64,000 nt of DNA from Lactiplantibacillus plantarum EGD-AQ4 (GTDB taxonomy: Bacteria; Bacillota; Bacilli; Lactobacillales; Lactobacillaceae). Below the pieces are notes generated by a model. That model saw only the letters and a program-made list of their open reading frames with translations, made no database searches and was not told the origin of the DNA. Positions 20,517 to 29,725 of this stretch are shown one piece after another. Numbering within the stretch: the stretch's first letter is position 1; the number at the start of each line of letters is the position of its first letter. The translations under genes were made by a program, and so were the position numbers. The DNA lies in NCBI RefSeq assembly GCF_000463075.2, contig NZ_AVAQ01000034.1, forward strand, positions 1 to 64,000, in the 5' to 3' direction.

Positions 20517-21635
20517 TTAATGTGTCCCAATCTTTTTTGTAATCGCCTGTAAAATATATTCGGCAGCGTGGCCGTCCCCATATGGGTTCGCCGCATCCGC
20601 CATCCGCTGGTACTCAGCCTGATCATCCAACAATTGTGTCATCGCCGCAGCAACTTTTTCACCATCAGTCCCAACTAGCTTCAGAGTCCCGGCTTCAACA
20701 CCTTCCGGCCGCTCAGTCGTATCACGCAGGACCAGTACTGGTTTGTTCAACGACGGCGCCTCTTCCTGCACCCCACCCGAATCGGTCATGATAAAGTAGC
20801 TCCGTGCCGCCATGTTATGGAAATCGAGCACGTCTAGTGGATCAATCAAGTGGATGCGCGCGGTGTTGCCCAAGATGCGCTTAGCCACCGTTTGAACGGC
20901 CGGGCTCAAATGAACTGGGTAGACCACTTCGACATCGGGATGCGTCGCCACGACCCGTTTGATAGCGGTAAAGACAGCTTCCATCGGTGCCCCCTGATTC
21001 TCACGACGATGCATCGTCAGTAAAATCATCCGGTGTCCCGGCTGAATCAGGTCGAGGGCCGCGTGCTGGTAATCGGTTGAGACGGTCTGCTGCAAGGCAT
21101 CAATGGCCGTATTGCCCGTCACCGTGATGGCTGCGTCTGGGTGATGTTCCTTCAGCAAGTTCTGGCGACTCAGTTCCGTTGGCGCAAAGTATAGGTCGGC
21201 GAGCACATCCGTCAACTGGCGGTTCATCTCCTCGGGATACGGCGAATACTTCTGCCAGGTCCGCAAGCCCGCTTCAACGTGGCCAACTGGAATCTGGTGA
21301 TAAAAGGCGCTGACACTCGCCGCAAAAGTCGTGGTCGTATCGCCGTGTACCAGCACAATGTCCGGCTGCTCCGTGTCCATGATCGCATCTAATTTAGTGA
21401 GCACCCGACTGGTAATCCCCGCCAACGTTTGATTAGGTTGCATGATATTCAGATCATAGTCGGGCTTGATGTGAAAAATCGCCAGCACTTGATCGAGCAT
21501 CTCACGGTGTTGGGCGGTCACCACCGTCACGGGTTCAAATTGCGCTTGTTGCTGCAACTGCAAGACGATCGGCGCCATCTTGATTGCTTCTGGACGCGTC
21601 CCGAAAATCGTCATTACCTTAATTGGTTTTGTCAT
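20517..21635 (-). CDS. wecB: UDP-N-acetylglucosamine 2-epimerase (non-hydrolysing)
   Basis: Interconverts UDP-GlcNAc and UDP-ManNAc, supplying ManNAc for wall teichoic acid linkage units and other glycans. The 372-residue protein shows FGTRPEAIKMAPIV near residues 11-24, HGDTTTTFAAS near 96, MHRRENQG near 208 and TDSGGVQEEAPSLNKP near 285-300, all standard. The ATG has AGGTGAA at five bases. It is monocistronic as far as can be seen. Confidence 0.95.
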   Translation of the reverse strand: MTKPIKVMTIFGTRPEAIKMAPIVLQLQQQAQFEPVTVVTAQHREMLDQVLAIFHIKPDYDLNIMQPNQTLAGITSRVLTKLDAIMDTEQPDIVLVHGDTTTTFAASVSAFYHQIPVGHVEAGLRTWQKYSPYPEEMNRQLTDVLADLYFAPTELSRQNLLKEHHPDAAITVTGNTAIDALQQTVSTDYQHAALDLIQPGHRMILLTMHRRENQGAPMEAVFTAIKRVVATHPDVEVVYPVHLSPAVQTVAKRILGNTARIHLIDPLDVLDFHNMAARSYFIMTDSGGVQEEAPSLNKPVLVLRDTTERPEGVEAGTLKLVGTDGEKVAAAMTQLLDDQAEYQRMADAANPYGDGHAAEYILQAITKKIGTH

Positions 21636-22206
21636 TAACTTTCACCTGCATCATTTAGTTTCTAGTCCCATGATAGCGTTTGTCACCCGGATTCGCCATC
21701 TTTTCACCGAAATGTTTAGTGATTGTTAATTGATTTGGACGTGGATCGGCTGGTGGGGGCTGGCGTGAGTCGAGATGGCTAGTGACTGATAGGTTAGCTT
21801 GACACTTGTCAGCCGGGTTGCGTCTCACAGCTAACTTGATTCAGCTCCCTGAATCCAAATTAAAACACACCCGCCTGCGCCTCATCACAATGGCGGTTGT
21901 GACTGACAGGCCAATTGGGTGTGTCGTTTTGCTTCATTAAATAGTTTGCTACTGAAATTCTGTTGTACTAGTGCCGAATTTTAAATTCATGGCTCACGCA
22001 TAGACGGACGACCACTGGCAGTATGTCGCAGTGGTCGTGCAATCCAGCGCTATCCTCGAGTTTCTGCTTGTCTTGTAGCCAATCCTCAGCGGTACTAAAT
22101 TTTCAAAACAGGCTAGACTTCGCAAACCAGCGGACACCAGCATCTGGATTCATCTCACACCAGGCCACTTCAGCTCCAGTTTTCACTCAACCTAACCGCG
22201 CCGACT
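21636..22206. other. Gene-free stretch with two hairpins
   Basis: No supported gene. It holds a hairpin at 21,862-21,930 and a perfect 10-bp hairpin at 22,008-22,038 (ACGACCACTG with CAGTGGTCGT, 11-base loop). Confidence 0.5.
21862..21930 (-). terminator. Possible terminator downstream of the serine hydrolase
   Basis: CACACCCGCCTG pairs with CAGGC...GGGTGTG, flanked by AAAA and TTTT. On the minus strand TTTT follows the stem, about 275 bases after the end of the gene at 22,207. Confidence 0.45.
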
Positions 22207-23385
22207 CTAAAATGCCACTGTCTTCAACAAAATATCGCGAATCTTGTATGCGACTTGGTTATCGCCACCGAAGACGCCTTGATTTTCGAATAGCACCAGT
22301 GCGACCTTGGCGTTACGGGAGCCCATATAATACGTGTGGAAATTATTGTCGTTGCCACCGACCCGAATGACTTGGCCCGCTTGATAGTAGATTCCCGCGG
22401 AGTACTTGTATTGGAAATTATCCGCTAATGACCGCAAGCCGGCCTGACCGACCAGCTGACCACTCTGTAAGCCGTACATGAACTTGTAGTAGTCGCCGAC
22501 ACTCATATACAAACTACCACAGCCGAGTTCTGCAGATTGAAGTGGTTTGGAAATAATGCCGCCTTCCCCACTACCGTTCGCCAAGCGATAGGACAGCGGA
22601 TTGAGGACATTGCCCGGAATATCATTATATTCATAAGTGTGCTTTAAGCCGAGTGGCCGAATGATATCATTTTTAAGCACCGTCTGATACGACTTGTGCG
22701 TCACCTTACGAATGACGCCGGCTAGTAACGTGAAATTCGCGTTGGAATAAGCATACGCGTGATTATTGGTCGAACGTAAATGCTGCAACGTGTAATTCAA
22801 GCGCGCCGTTTCCGTTGGTAAAATCGTCTTCGGCGTTAGCTCTGCCATGCGAATGCCGGAACGGTGATCTAACAATTGCCGCATCGTAATTTGATTGGCA
22901 TACGGAATGTTCGGATAAAATCGGCTAAGTGGCGTGGTCATGCTCAACTTGCCTTGATTGATCAATTTCTGAATAATGGCACCCGTGACCGCTTTTTGTA
23001 AAGAGGCGAGTGGATACACCTCATTTGCGGAATTCCGGACTTGGTTGGCATCATCCGCATACCCATACGTCCGAACGCGGACTCCCGCCGGCCCATTGGT
23101 CGTTAATAATAAGGTGCCCATAATATGATGGCTTTTAATCAATGCATCGATTTGTTTGATGGCCTGTGCTTCCGTATACTGACCTGGTTTTGGTTTCGGC
23201 TGCTGCTTAGTGACGTGCTTCTTTTTGGTAGCCGGTTTGATTTTAGACGCGGCCTGTTGTACTTTGATTGTCTTCGGCGTTTCCTGTTGCGCTCCTCGAC
23301 CTAACTGCTGTGAACCCCACACGCCTAGACCAATCAACCCCAGTAAGATTGGTAAGACGACTAATAACCAACGACGCTTGTTCAT
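22207..23385 (-). CDS. Serine hydrolase, beta-lactamase/PBP4* family
   Basis: A 392-residue exported protein with an N-terminal membrane anchor (about 6-26), a charged linker rich in Lys, Gln and Pro, and a class C beta-lactamase-like domain. The catalytic SLQK (SxxK) lies near residue 128, YSNAN (YxN) near 217 and a late HTYYMG in the third-motif position. It probably acts on peptidoglycan peptides or a related substrate outside the cell. The ATG follows AGGGGGG. It provides an intact comparison for the degenerate protein in the capsule operon. Confidence 0.87.
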   Translation of the reverse strand: MNKRRWLLVVLPILLGLIGLGVWGSQQLGRGAQQETPKTIKVQQAASKIKPATKKKHVTKQQPKPKPGQYTEAQAIKQIDALIKSHHIMGTLLLTTNGPAGVRVRTYGYADDANQVRNSANEVYPLASLQKAVTGAIIQKLINQGKLSMTTPLSRFYPNIPYANQITMRQLLDHRSGIRMAELTPKTILPTETARLNYTLQHLRSTNNHAYAYSNANFTLLAGVIRKVTHKSYQTVLKNDIIRPLGLKHTYEYNDIPGNVLNPLSYRLANGSGEGGIISKPLQSAELGCGSLYMSVGDYYKFMYGLQSGQLVGQAGLRSLADNFQYKYSAGIYYQAGQVIRVGGNDNNFHTYYMGSRNAKVALVLFENQGVFGGDNQVAYKIRDILLKTVAF

Positions 23386-23631
23386 CGCAATCCCCCCTTG
23401 CGCGTATCGTGGCTGGCAACTCCCTGCGAGCCACGACTTTTGATTGCTTTTAGCATACGCGCAAGCCCGTCATTTTGCATTAAAACGCGAATTATTGTTA
23501 GTCCGCCGAACCAAAGTCAAAACGCTGATAAGACGCGATTTGTGATACAATCACCAAAAATTCATCAAAATTTAGTTGATTTAACTCGTGCAATTTCCGA
23601 ACATGACCAGTAGAATTAAGCATATAGTTAA

Positions 23632-25002
<1,371 letters not shown>

Positions 25003-25022
25003 AAATTTGTCATAAGTAGCCC

Positions 25023-25069
25023 AAAAAGGTTAGTTGAGATGGGATAACCCCATTTCGACTAACCTTTTT
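25023..25069. terminator. Strong terminator after gdhA
   Basis: A 21-bp stem with two G-T pairs (from AAAAAGGTTAGT to ACTAACCTTTTT) and a 5-base loop. Both strands have A/T runs, so it can also end transcription coming from the minus strand. Confidence 0.92.
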
Positions 25070-25077
25070 GTATTGGT

Positions 25078-25236
25078 TTAATTACGACTCCGTAATCTAA
25101 CTTCGTCCGTTACATGTAATGGTTCTAAAACTGGAAACTGTGCTCTTACTGATTGATATAAGTCGTTATCGCTCACAGCACGTACGGTGATAACAACTGA
25201 ATATGGAATACTGTTCATCTTTATCCATTTGATCAC
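25078..25236 (-). pseudogene. Stump of an S8 subtilase partner of the AAA+ ATPase
   Basis: Directly after the stop of the ATPase, in the same frame, a short reading frame of about 52 codons starts with GTG (25,234-25,236) or ATG (25,216-25,218) and contains IPYSVVITVRAV, DLYQSVRAQFPVL and a VRLRSRN end. From memory this resembles the C-terminal end of subtilases that sit downstream of ATPases of this type. No catalytic Asp, His or Ser region is present, so a deletion probably fused the operon to the tail of the protease gene. A tiny functional protein is the alternative. Confidence 0.5.
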
Positions 25237-25239
25237 CTA

Positions 25240-26316
25240 TTAGTTTTCGTGAAGATACCGACTGACTGAACTCGTACTGGTGCCTGTTAATTCAGAAATT
25301 TGTAACAAGGTAAGTGTTGGATCAATTTTCTTTAAAGCTTGCGAAATGTTCTTCTTATTCTGTTTCGTTTGTTCAAGCGGTCTTCTTAAGAATTGAATTA
25401 AAATTGGGACCACCTCAACACCGTTCAAAACTGACTGTCTCAAAGCACGTTGCGATAACATCTCAATCTCCGCAGGTGAGACATTATCGATCAATTCTGC
25501 AATTTCTTTTAGCTTCCGGTTATCGACATAATCACCCAAATACATCCGCCATAGCGCGTACCGTGCTTGAGCATCCGGACTCGAAAAGCGAATATTCAAA
25601 TCAAATCTCCTGAACAAGGCATCGTCGATATCTTGAAGCCGATTCGTCGTCGCAATAAAGATACCTCGATTCTCCCAAGCGTCCAAAGACTGCAATAGCG
25701 TATTGACGATCCGTCGCATTTCACCGACATCAGTCGCGTCATTGCGATTTCCCCCAATAGAATCAAATTCATCAAGTAACAATACTACTCGATGGGTTCT
25801 GACATAAGTGATGATTGAGGCCACATTTTTACTTGTATCGCCTAAATAACTGGATAGCAATTGGGCTGTATTTACACGATAAAGTGGTAACGCCAATTCA
25901 GTCGCAATTACCTCTGCAGCTGAGCTTTTCCCAGTACCAGATGGACCACTAAAAAGGACTTTTGTAATTGGATTCAGTCCAACCTTCTGAAGGGCTTCTT
26001 TGCTCTTATGGGACTTAATTATCTCTTCTATATCATTACGAACCTCTGTCGAAATCACCAAATCATCTAATCCCTTTGTCGGTGTCACAGCTGTCAACAA
26101 CTCGTTCTCCGTTGCAGAGATTGCCCGTGACTCTTGAACGCCATTCTTTCCAGCATGATAATCCGACAAGCTCTTCTTCAACTGGATTGCGACTTCAGGA
26201 TCTTTTTTCTCCAACAATCGAATCAAAGTGAGCGTCGCCATTTCAAACTCATTATTATCTCGCTTGATAAAGCTTTCAACAATATCAGGTATACGATTAT
26301 AGACGGCATTTGTCAT
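25240..26316 (-). CDS. AAA+ ATPase with C-terminal helix-turn-helix (S8-protease-associated type)
   Basis: A 358-residue protein. The N-terminal IPDIVESFIKRDNNEFEMATL resembles ATPases paired with S8 proteases. The AAA domain has Walker A GPSGTGKSS near 129-137, Walker B VVLLLDEFDSIGG near 180-192, sensor-1 ATTNR near 224 and the arginine finger region ALFRRFD near 233. The end, LLQISELTGTSTSSVSRYL, looks like a helix-turn-helix. The start is the ATG at 26,316, eight bases after AGGAGG; the GTG at 26,325 lies in that site. Function may be protein quality control or defence; unproven. Confidence 0.85.
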   Translation of the reverse strand: MTNAVYNRIPDIVESFIKRDNNEFEMATLTLIRLLEKKDPEVAIQLKKSLSDYHAGKNGVQESRAISATENELLTAVTPTKGLDDLVISTEVRNDIEEIIKSHKSKEALQKVGLNPITKVLFSGPSGTGKSSAAEVIATELALPLYRVNTAQLLSSYLGDTSKNVASIITYVRTHRVVLLLDEFDSIGGNRNDATDVGEMRRIVNTLLQSLDAWENRGIFIATTNRLQDIDDALFRRFDLNIRFSSPDAQARYALWRMYLGDYVDNRKLKEIAELIDNVSPAEIEMLSQRALRQSVLNGVEVVPILIQFLRRPLEQTKQNKKNISQALKKIDPTLTLLQISELTGTSTSSVSRYLHEN

Positions 26317-26353
26317 GATTTTCACCTCCTATGGGAAACAATCAAACGTGGCT

Positions 26354-26383
26354 ATTATAGCGTTAAAAAGCTTCAATTCCCAA
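26354..26383 (-). promoter_or_regulatory. Promoter and operator-like repeats of the AAA+ gene
   Basis: On the minus strand TTGGGA (26,378-26,383) and TATAAT (26,354-26,359) are 18 bases apart. The -35 box lies in one arm of a perfect 9-bp inverted repeat, CAATTCCCA at 26,374-26,382 and TGGGAATTG at 26,406-26,414. A further ATGGGAAA is at about 26,331-26,338. The layout suggests a repressor site. Confidence 0.6.
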
Positions 26384-26570
26384 AAACAACAATTCATATT
26401 TGATATGGGAATTGTAGCATTACCCACTTCTCGTGTCAAAGATTAGTCATGATTACTGACTTGTGACAAATAAAATGTCACTCTTACTTAGGGGTACTTA
26501 TCTATCAGTAATATCTACAACAATAAATGAGCATTTCACCATTCTTTATTTTCATCTTGCAAATAATACG

Positions 26571-26615
26571 AAAAACTCATCAGCTTCTGAATTAATTTTA
26601 CAGATGACTGATGAG
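26571..26615 (-). terminator. Terminator after the hypothetical gene at 26,647
   Basis: CTCATCAG (26,576-26,583) pairs with CTGATGAG (26,608-26,615), and five Ts follow on the minus strand. The rest of 26,317-26,646 has no gene. Confidence 0.7.
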
Positions 26616-26646
26616 CAAATATAATTATGATTTGATAGAAATAGTG

Positions 26647-27210
26647 CTAAACCTTATCAGTCGGATATCCCGTATGAGCCACCAACTGCGCATAAGTTTC
26701 GTGGAGCGTCACAGCGGCGACTCGCCAGCCAACTTTTAATAATGGAATTAACCGCAATGGGTCTTCGACAGGCACATGATGCTCGTGGGCGAATTTGCAG
26801 ATGGCGGGGATCACTTCCATATCGGAATTGGCGAAATAGTAGTTACCCGCATCCGTCAAAACGAAAATCGTCGCCCGAAACGCATGGCGTGGATCCATGC
26901 CCGCCGTCGCGTGACACCGAATCGCGCCGATTTGAATACGCCGGACCTCACTCAGCGGCATTTCACCGAGATTACGGCCCTCAGGTGACCACAAGACGAC
27001 CTTAGTTGGTGTCAATTCGACCATTGCGTACTTCTCACTCGAGGTCCCCGATAGCCGCCGTAGCCAGTTACGTTCCGGTTTGGGCTTCGGGTACTCCTGG
27101 CCTTGAATCTCAAAGTGAAACGGAACGACGCACTTTTGCGCCCGTTCAATTGCCCGGTAGTGCCCAGCAATTTGATGGTTTGTAAAAATAGATGCCATTG
27201 GTTTAAACAT
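26647..27210 (-). CDS. Hypothetical protein
   Basis: A soluble 187-residue protein I do not recognise. It has a basic, aromatic first third (KPERNWLRRL near residues 46-55), then beta-rich segments (YAMVELTPTKVVLWSPEG, RRIQIGAIRCHA, RATIFVLTDAGNYYFANSD) that could form a PH-like or jelly-roll domain, and a helical end. No signal peptide or membrane segment. The ATG at 27,210 follows AGGGG by about eight bases; the GTG at 27,228 overlaps that site. It has its own terminator and appears monocistronic. Confidence 0.7.
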   Translation of the reverse strand: MFKPMASIFTNHQIAGHYRAIERAQKCVVPFHFEIQGQEYPKPKPERNWLRRLSGTSSEKYAMVELTPTKVVLWSPEGRNLGEMPLSEVRRIQIGAIRCHATAGMDPRHAFRATIFVLTDAGNYYFANSDMEVIPAICKFAHEHHVPVEDPLRLIPLLKVGWRVAAVTLHETYAQLVAHTGYPTDKV

Positions 27211-27687
27211 GACGCTCACCCCTCTCACCGCTAGTATACGCTTTCATTCTGTAAATCGCAGTAATTCCGTCACGACAGTTTTCATTTTCTGTCGCACCTT
27301 TGGAAGCGCATCCCATGGCGAATACTAAAAAATGGTCACCAAATTACCCACGTAATCTAGTCACCACCGTTTGGTCCGCCGGTTCTTCTCAAATTATGTG
27401 TTCAATTACCATGCCCCTATGTGTGTCAACCGCCAAGCGACGGTCATCCCCGCTTCAAATTCACCGACAAACAATGATTGCTGAAGCCTTCAATCACACC
27501 TTTTGACCCCGCGACTAAACGCGCGCGTTGCCCGGTCATTGCGACCATCCTTATTATAGCATTTTTGTTAGCGGTTACACAAACTAGGGTAGTTCCGGCG
27601 GCAAGCTGGGATACCTGATGGCTGGCTGTATTGATGACGGTAATAAAAAAGCTTGTCAGTAATTCGACAAGCTAAAGTAGATCATTA
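27211..27687. other. Gene-free stretch upstream of the hypothetical gene
   Basis: Apart from the DUF1149 terminator at 27,645-27,673 I see no supported gene. A short plus-strand open frame at 27,300-27,506 lacks a ribosome site and family resemblance. Confidence 0.4.
27645..27673 (-). terminator. Terminator of the DUF1149 gene
   Basis: AGCTTGTC (27,650-27,657) pairs with GACAAGCT (27,666-27,673); six Ts follow on the minus strand, 15 bases after the stop codon. Confidence 0.9.
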
Positions 27688-28128
27688 TTATTCAGCGTCA
27701 TTAGGTTGACTGTCATCAAAGTCGGCTGGCATGATGGCAAAGTTGCTTGCTTCAGTTGAGAGCAAGGCAGCGTAGGCCCGGACCTTAGCGGACAGTGCTG
27801 GGATGATGGCCCCATTCAGATTGTTCAACATTTCTTGTTCATCGTCTTCGATGGCTTTGTTGTCGGATTGACGTTCGATGATACCGACCATTTCACCGCT
27901 CAAACGCACAATGGCAAATACTGTCGCGGTTAAATCGAACATTTCTTCCTTGTAAGTGACTTGTAATTGTGCCTGAACGACGTCATCGCCAAAGGTCTTC
28001 TTAACGTCTGGATTAGCAACGGTATAACTGAATTGGCCTTGTCCTGGCGTGTCATCTTCTTCAGAACGATCGTAAACGATTTGGAAATGTAAGTCTTGGA
28101 TTGCTGAATTTAAAATTTCAATATTCAT
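27688..28128 (-). CDS. DUF1149 family protein
   Basis: A 146-residue acidic soluble protein of the DUF1149 family found in lactobacilli and streptococci; its fold is SecB-like in known relatives, hinting at a chaperone role (recalled, not shown). Visible are QLQVTYKEEMFDLTATVFAIVRL near residues 58-80 and LNGAIIPALSAKVRAYAALL near 103-122. The start MNIEILN at 28,128 has GGGAG nine bases upstream; the longer frame from 28,161 has no such site. Confidence 0.85.
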   Translation of the reverse strand: MNIEILNSAIQDLHFQIVYDRSEEDDTPGQGQFSYTVANPDVKKTFGDDVVQAQLQVTYKEEMFDLTATVFAIVRLSGEMVGIIERQSDNKAIEDDEQEMLNNLNGAIIPALSAKVRAYAALLSTEASNFAIMPADFDDSQPNDAE

Positions 28129-28264
28129 TATGCGAAACTCCCTTTTATATATTACTCTCACCTTAAAGGAAAACGGTTCAAATTACAATCACATTTCCTG
28201 GCTTTTTGTGAATTCTCGGTTAATCTCGTGTTAAGCTTTTGTAAAGTCAATAACACTTAGCGGC

Positions 28265-28301
28265 TTGACCTTTACCCTGAATACTTATAAACTGAATAAG
28301 T
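28265..28301 (+). promoter_or_regulatory. Promoter with palindrome before the His-rich peptide gene
   Basis: TTGACC (28,265-28,270) and TATAAA (28,286-28,291) are 15 bases apart. The -10 box is inside an inverted repeat ACTTAT-N7-ATAAGT (28,283-28,301), which could be an operator. AAAGGGG precedes the ATG at 28,327. Confidence 0.5.
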
Positions 28302-28326
28302 GTTTTAGTTAAAGGGGTTATCGATT

Positions 28327-28512
28327 ATGAAACGACAGCGCATTCTCCCAGCACTGATCATTCTGGGAATTTGTGGCGGACTAGTTGCAACACCGGCAAC
28401 CAATGCCCAAGCACTCCGCGTTCGTGGCACACGTATCACTCGAATCAAACGCCACGTCAAACATCATCATCCGCGGCGTCACAGCCACCACCATGCTCGC
28501 CATCGTCGCTGA
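28327..28512 (+). CDS. Secreted His/Arg-rich small peptide
   Basis: A 61-residue precursor with its own promoter and ribosome site (AAAGGGG). Residues 1-29 form a clear signal peptide: basic MKRQR, hydrophobic ILPALIILGICGGLV and an AxA-type end NAQA. The mature part of about 32 residues is extremely basic, with runs KHHHPRRHSHHHARHRR, and no Cys or acidic residues. Such composition recalls histatin-like antimicrobial or metal-binding peptides; function is unknown. No immunity or processing gene is adjacent. A 7-bp tandem repeat begins six bases after the stop codon. Confidence 0.75.
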   Translation: MKRQRILPALIILGICGGLVATPATNAQALRVRGTRITRIKRHVKHHHPRRHSHHHARHRR

Positions 28513-28517
28513 GCACG

Positions 28518-28542
28518 GACTGCTGACTGCTGACTGCTGACT
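28518..28542 (+). repeat. 7-bp tandem repeat GACTGCT
   Basis: Three full copies and one partial copy of GACTGCT begin six bases after the stop of the His-rich peptide gene. Confidence 0.85.
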
Positions 28543-28591
28543 TAGTATGACATCATGAGACTGATGTTGCGATACAAAATTAACGATATAT

Positions 28592-28651
28592 AAAACAAGC
28601 ACCGCTGCCGCTATCTCCAGTGAACGAGATAATGGTTGCGGTGCTTGCTTC
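28592..28651. terminator. Bidirectional terminator
   Basis: CAAGCACCGC (28,596-28,605) pairs with GCGGTGCTTG (28,638-28,647), extended inside by TATCTC/GAGATA. AAAA precedes the stem, so the minus strand has TTTT after it. It separates the peptide gene from the convergent hydrolase gene. Confidence 0.75.
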
Positions 28652-28770
28652 GTTTTGTGATTTAATTTCTAGGCCCTGTGTCAGGCAAAACCAGGACGCA
28701 GTATCACTCGCTACTTGAGTCGTGTGTCTACGAACCATTGCACTCGTCGTACTGAGTGGCATTGAAAGTA

Positions 28771-28824
28771 TTGCAGATAATGCAGGTATAACAGATACTG
28801 CAGTTATTACAGGTATTGCAGTCA
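28771..28824. repeat. 9-bp tandem repeat with CAG cores
   Basis: Six consecutive 9-base units, each with CAG at the same place (28,774, 28,783, 28,792, 28,801, 28,810, 28,819) and a consensus near TTGCAGATA. It lies in the otherwise gene-free interval 28,652-28,858. Confidence 0.8.
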
Positions 28825-28858
28825 TCGTCCTAAATTCGTACTCAATACGCGTGTCGCC

Positions 28859-29725
28859 CTAGTTTTGCACCCGCTGCGCATTTTGTTGCCGAATCTTATT
28901 TGGCAAGTTTTCTGCCAGCAGGTATTGTCGGATCAGACTGACGATTTGTTTATTCTGCGGCAAGTCCGAATGGGCCGTATTGGCGCCCGTGACGGTAATC
29001 TCCGTGAAATGCTTGACCTGGTCTTGGAAGATGTACTTGCCGTAATTGACACTATTGTACGGTACCGTGCCATCACTGGTATAGTTTTCAGTTCCGGCAA
29101 TCGAATAGACGGTCAGGCTGCGTGGCAATCCAGAACGATACTGGTATAGCTCTTTGAACATGCTGGTTTTCGCAGTCGTGCTCGTCGATTCCATGTTATA
29201 CGGCGACGCAATCGTCATCAGGCGGTCGATGTGGACCTTAGGACTGTCCTTTAAGTAGCGTTCCAAAAAGAGTGTCCAAATCAAGCCACCATTGGAATGA
29301 CCCAACGCATAGAAATGATTAAAATGATAAGTTTTGACCAGCGCTTTAAAGGCCGTATTCAGCCACACCGCTTGTTTGTCAATATTCGCCTTGCCATCGC
29401 GATTATTCGCGAAGCCAATCACGATAAAGGGCTCGTTATCATTGGCGGCAATCGAGCCGCTATACTTAATCGACCCGTCCGTCTGCACCGTGAGTTTCAA
29501 AACACTGTGTTTCTTAGGCGTTTCTTTTCCTAATTCTGTAATTAAACTATCAAACTGGTTTTGTGAGGCACTCGAGCCCGGCACCATGATGACGGGTGCC
29601 ATCCGCGTCCGACCGGTATTTTTCAACGTTTTAATATTGGCCTGACTCCAGTTATAGGCTGGCCAGCACACGGCCACTAATAAGCCTAATCCGAGTAGCC
29701 AGCGCCACCAATGACGTTTAAACAT
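28859..29725 (-). CDS. Membrane-anchored DUF915 alpha/beta hydrolase (cassette A)
   Basis: A 288-residue alpha/beta hydrolase of the DUF915 family with an N-terminal signal-anchor (about 6-24), so it acts outside the membrane. IIMVPGSSASQNQFD-like VIMVPGSSASQNQFD near 45-59 forms the oxyanion region and LGHSNGGLIW near 141-150 carries the nucleophile Ser; late DGTVPYNSV and TAHSDLPQN carry the probable Asp and His. Substrate unknown. The ATG at 29,725 follows AGGGGG and overlaps the upstream EIIC gene by eight bases. A paralogue in the same arrangement lies at 40,828. Confidence 0.88.
   Translation of the reverse strand: MFKRHWWRWLLGLGLLVAVCWPAYNWSQANIKTLKNTGRTRMAPVIMVPGSSASQNQFDSLITELGKETPKKHSVLKLTVQTDGSIKYSGSIAANDNEPFIVIGFANNRDGKANIDKQAVWLNTAFKALVKTYHFNHFYALGHSNGGLIWTLFLERYLKDSPKVHIDRLMTIASPYNMESTSTTAKTSMFKELYQYRSGLPRSLTVYSIAGTENYTSDGTVPYNSVNYGKYIFQDQVKHFTEITVTGANTAHSDLPQNKQIVSLIRQYLLAENLPNKIRQQNAQRVQN

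Noticed and set aside
22023-22370. A 115-codon plus-strand frame
   Set aside because: It overlaps the 3' end of the serine hydrolase gene, lacks a ribosome site and resembles no family.
28580-28825. An 81-codon minus-strand frame across the 9-bp repeat
   Set aside because: Its repetitive Ala/Ile/Val start comes from the tandem repeat, it runs through a terminator, and no ribosome site is seen.
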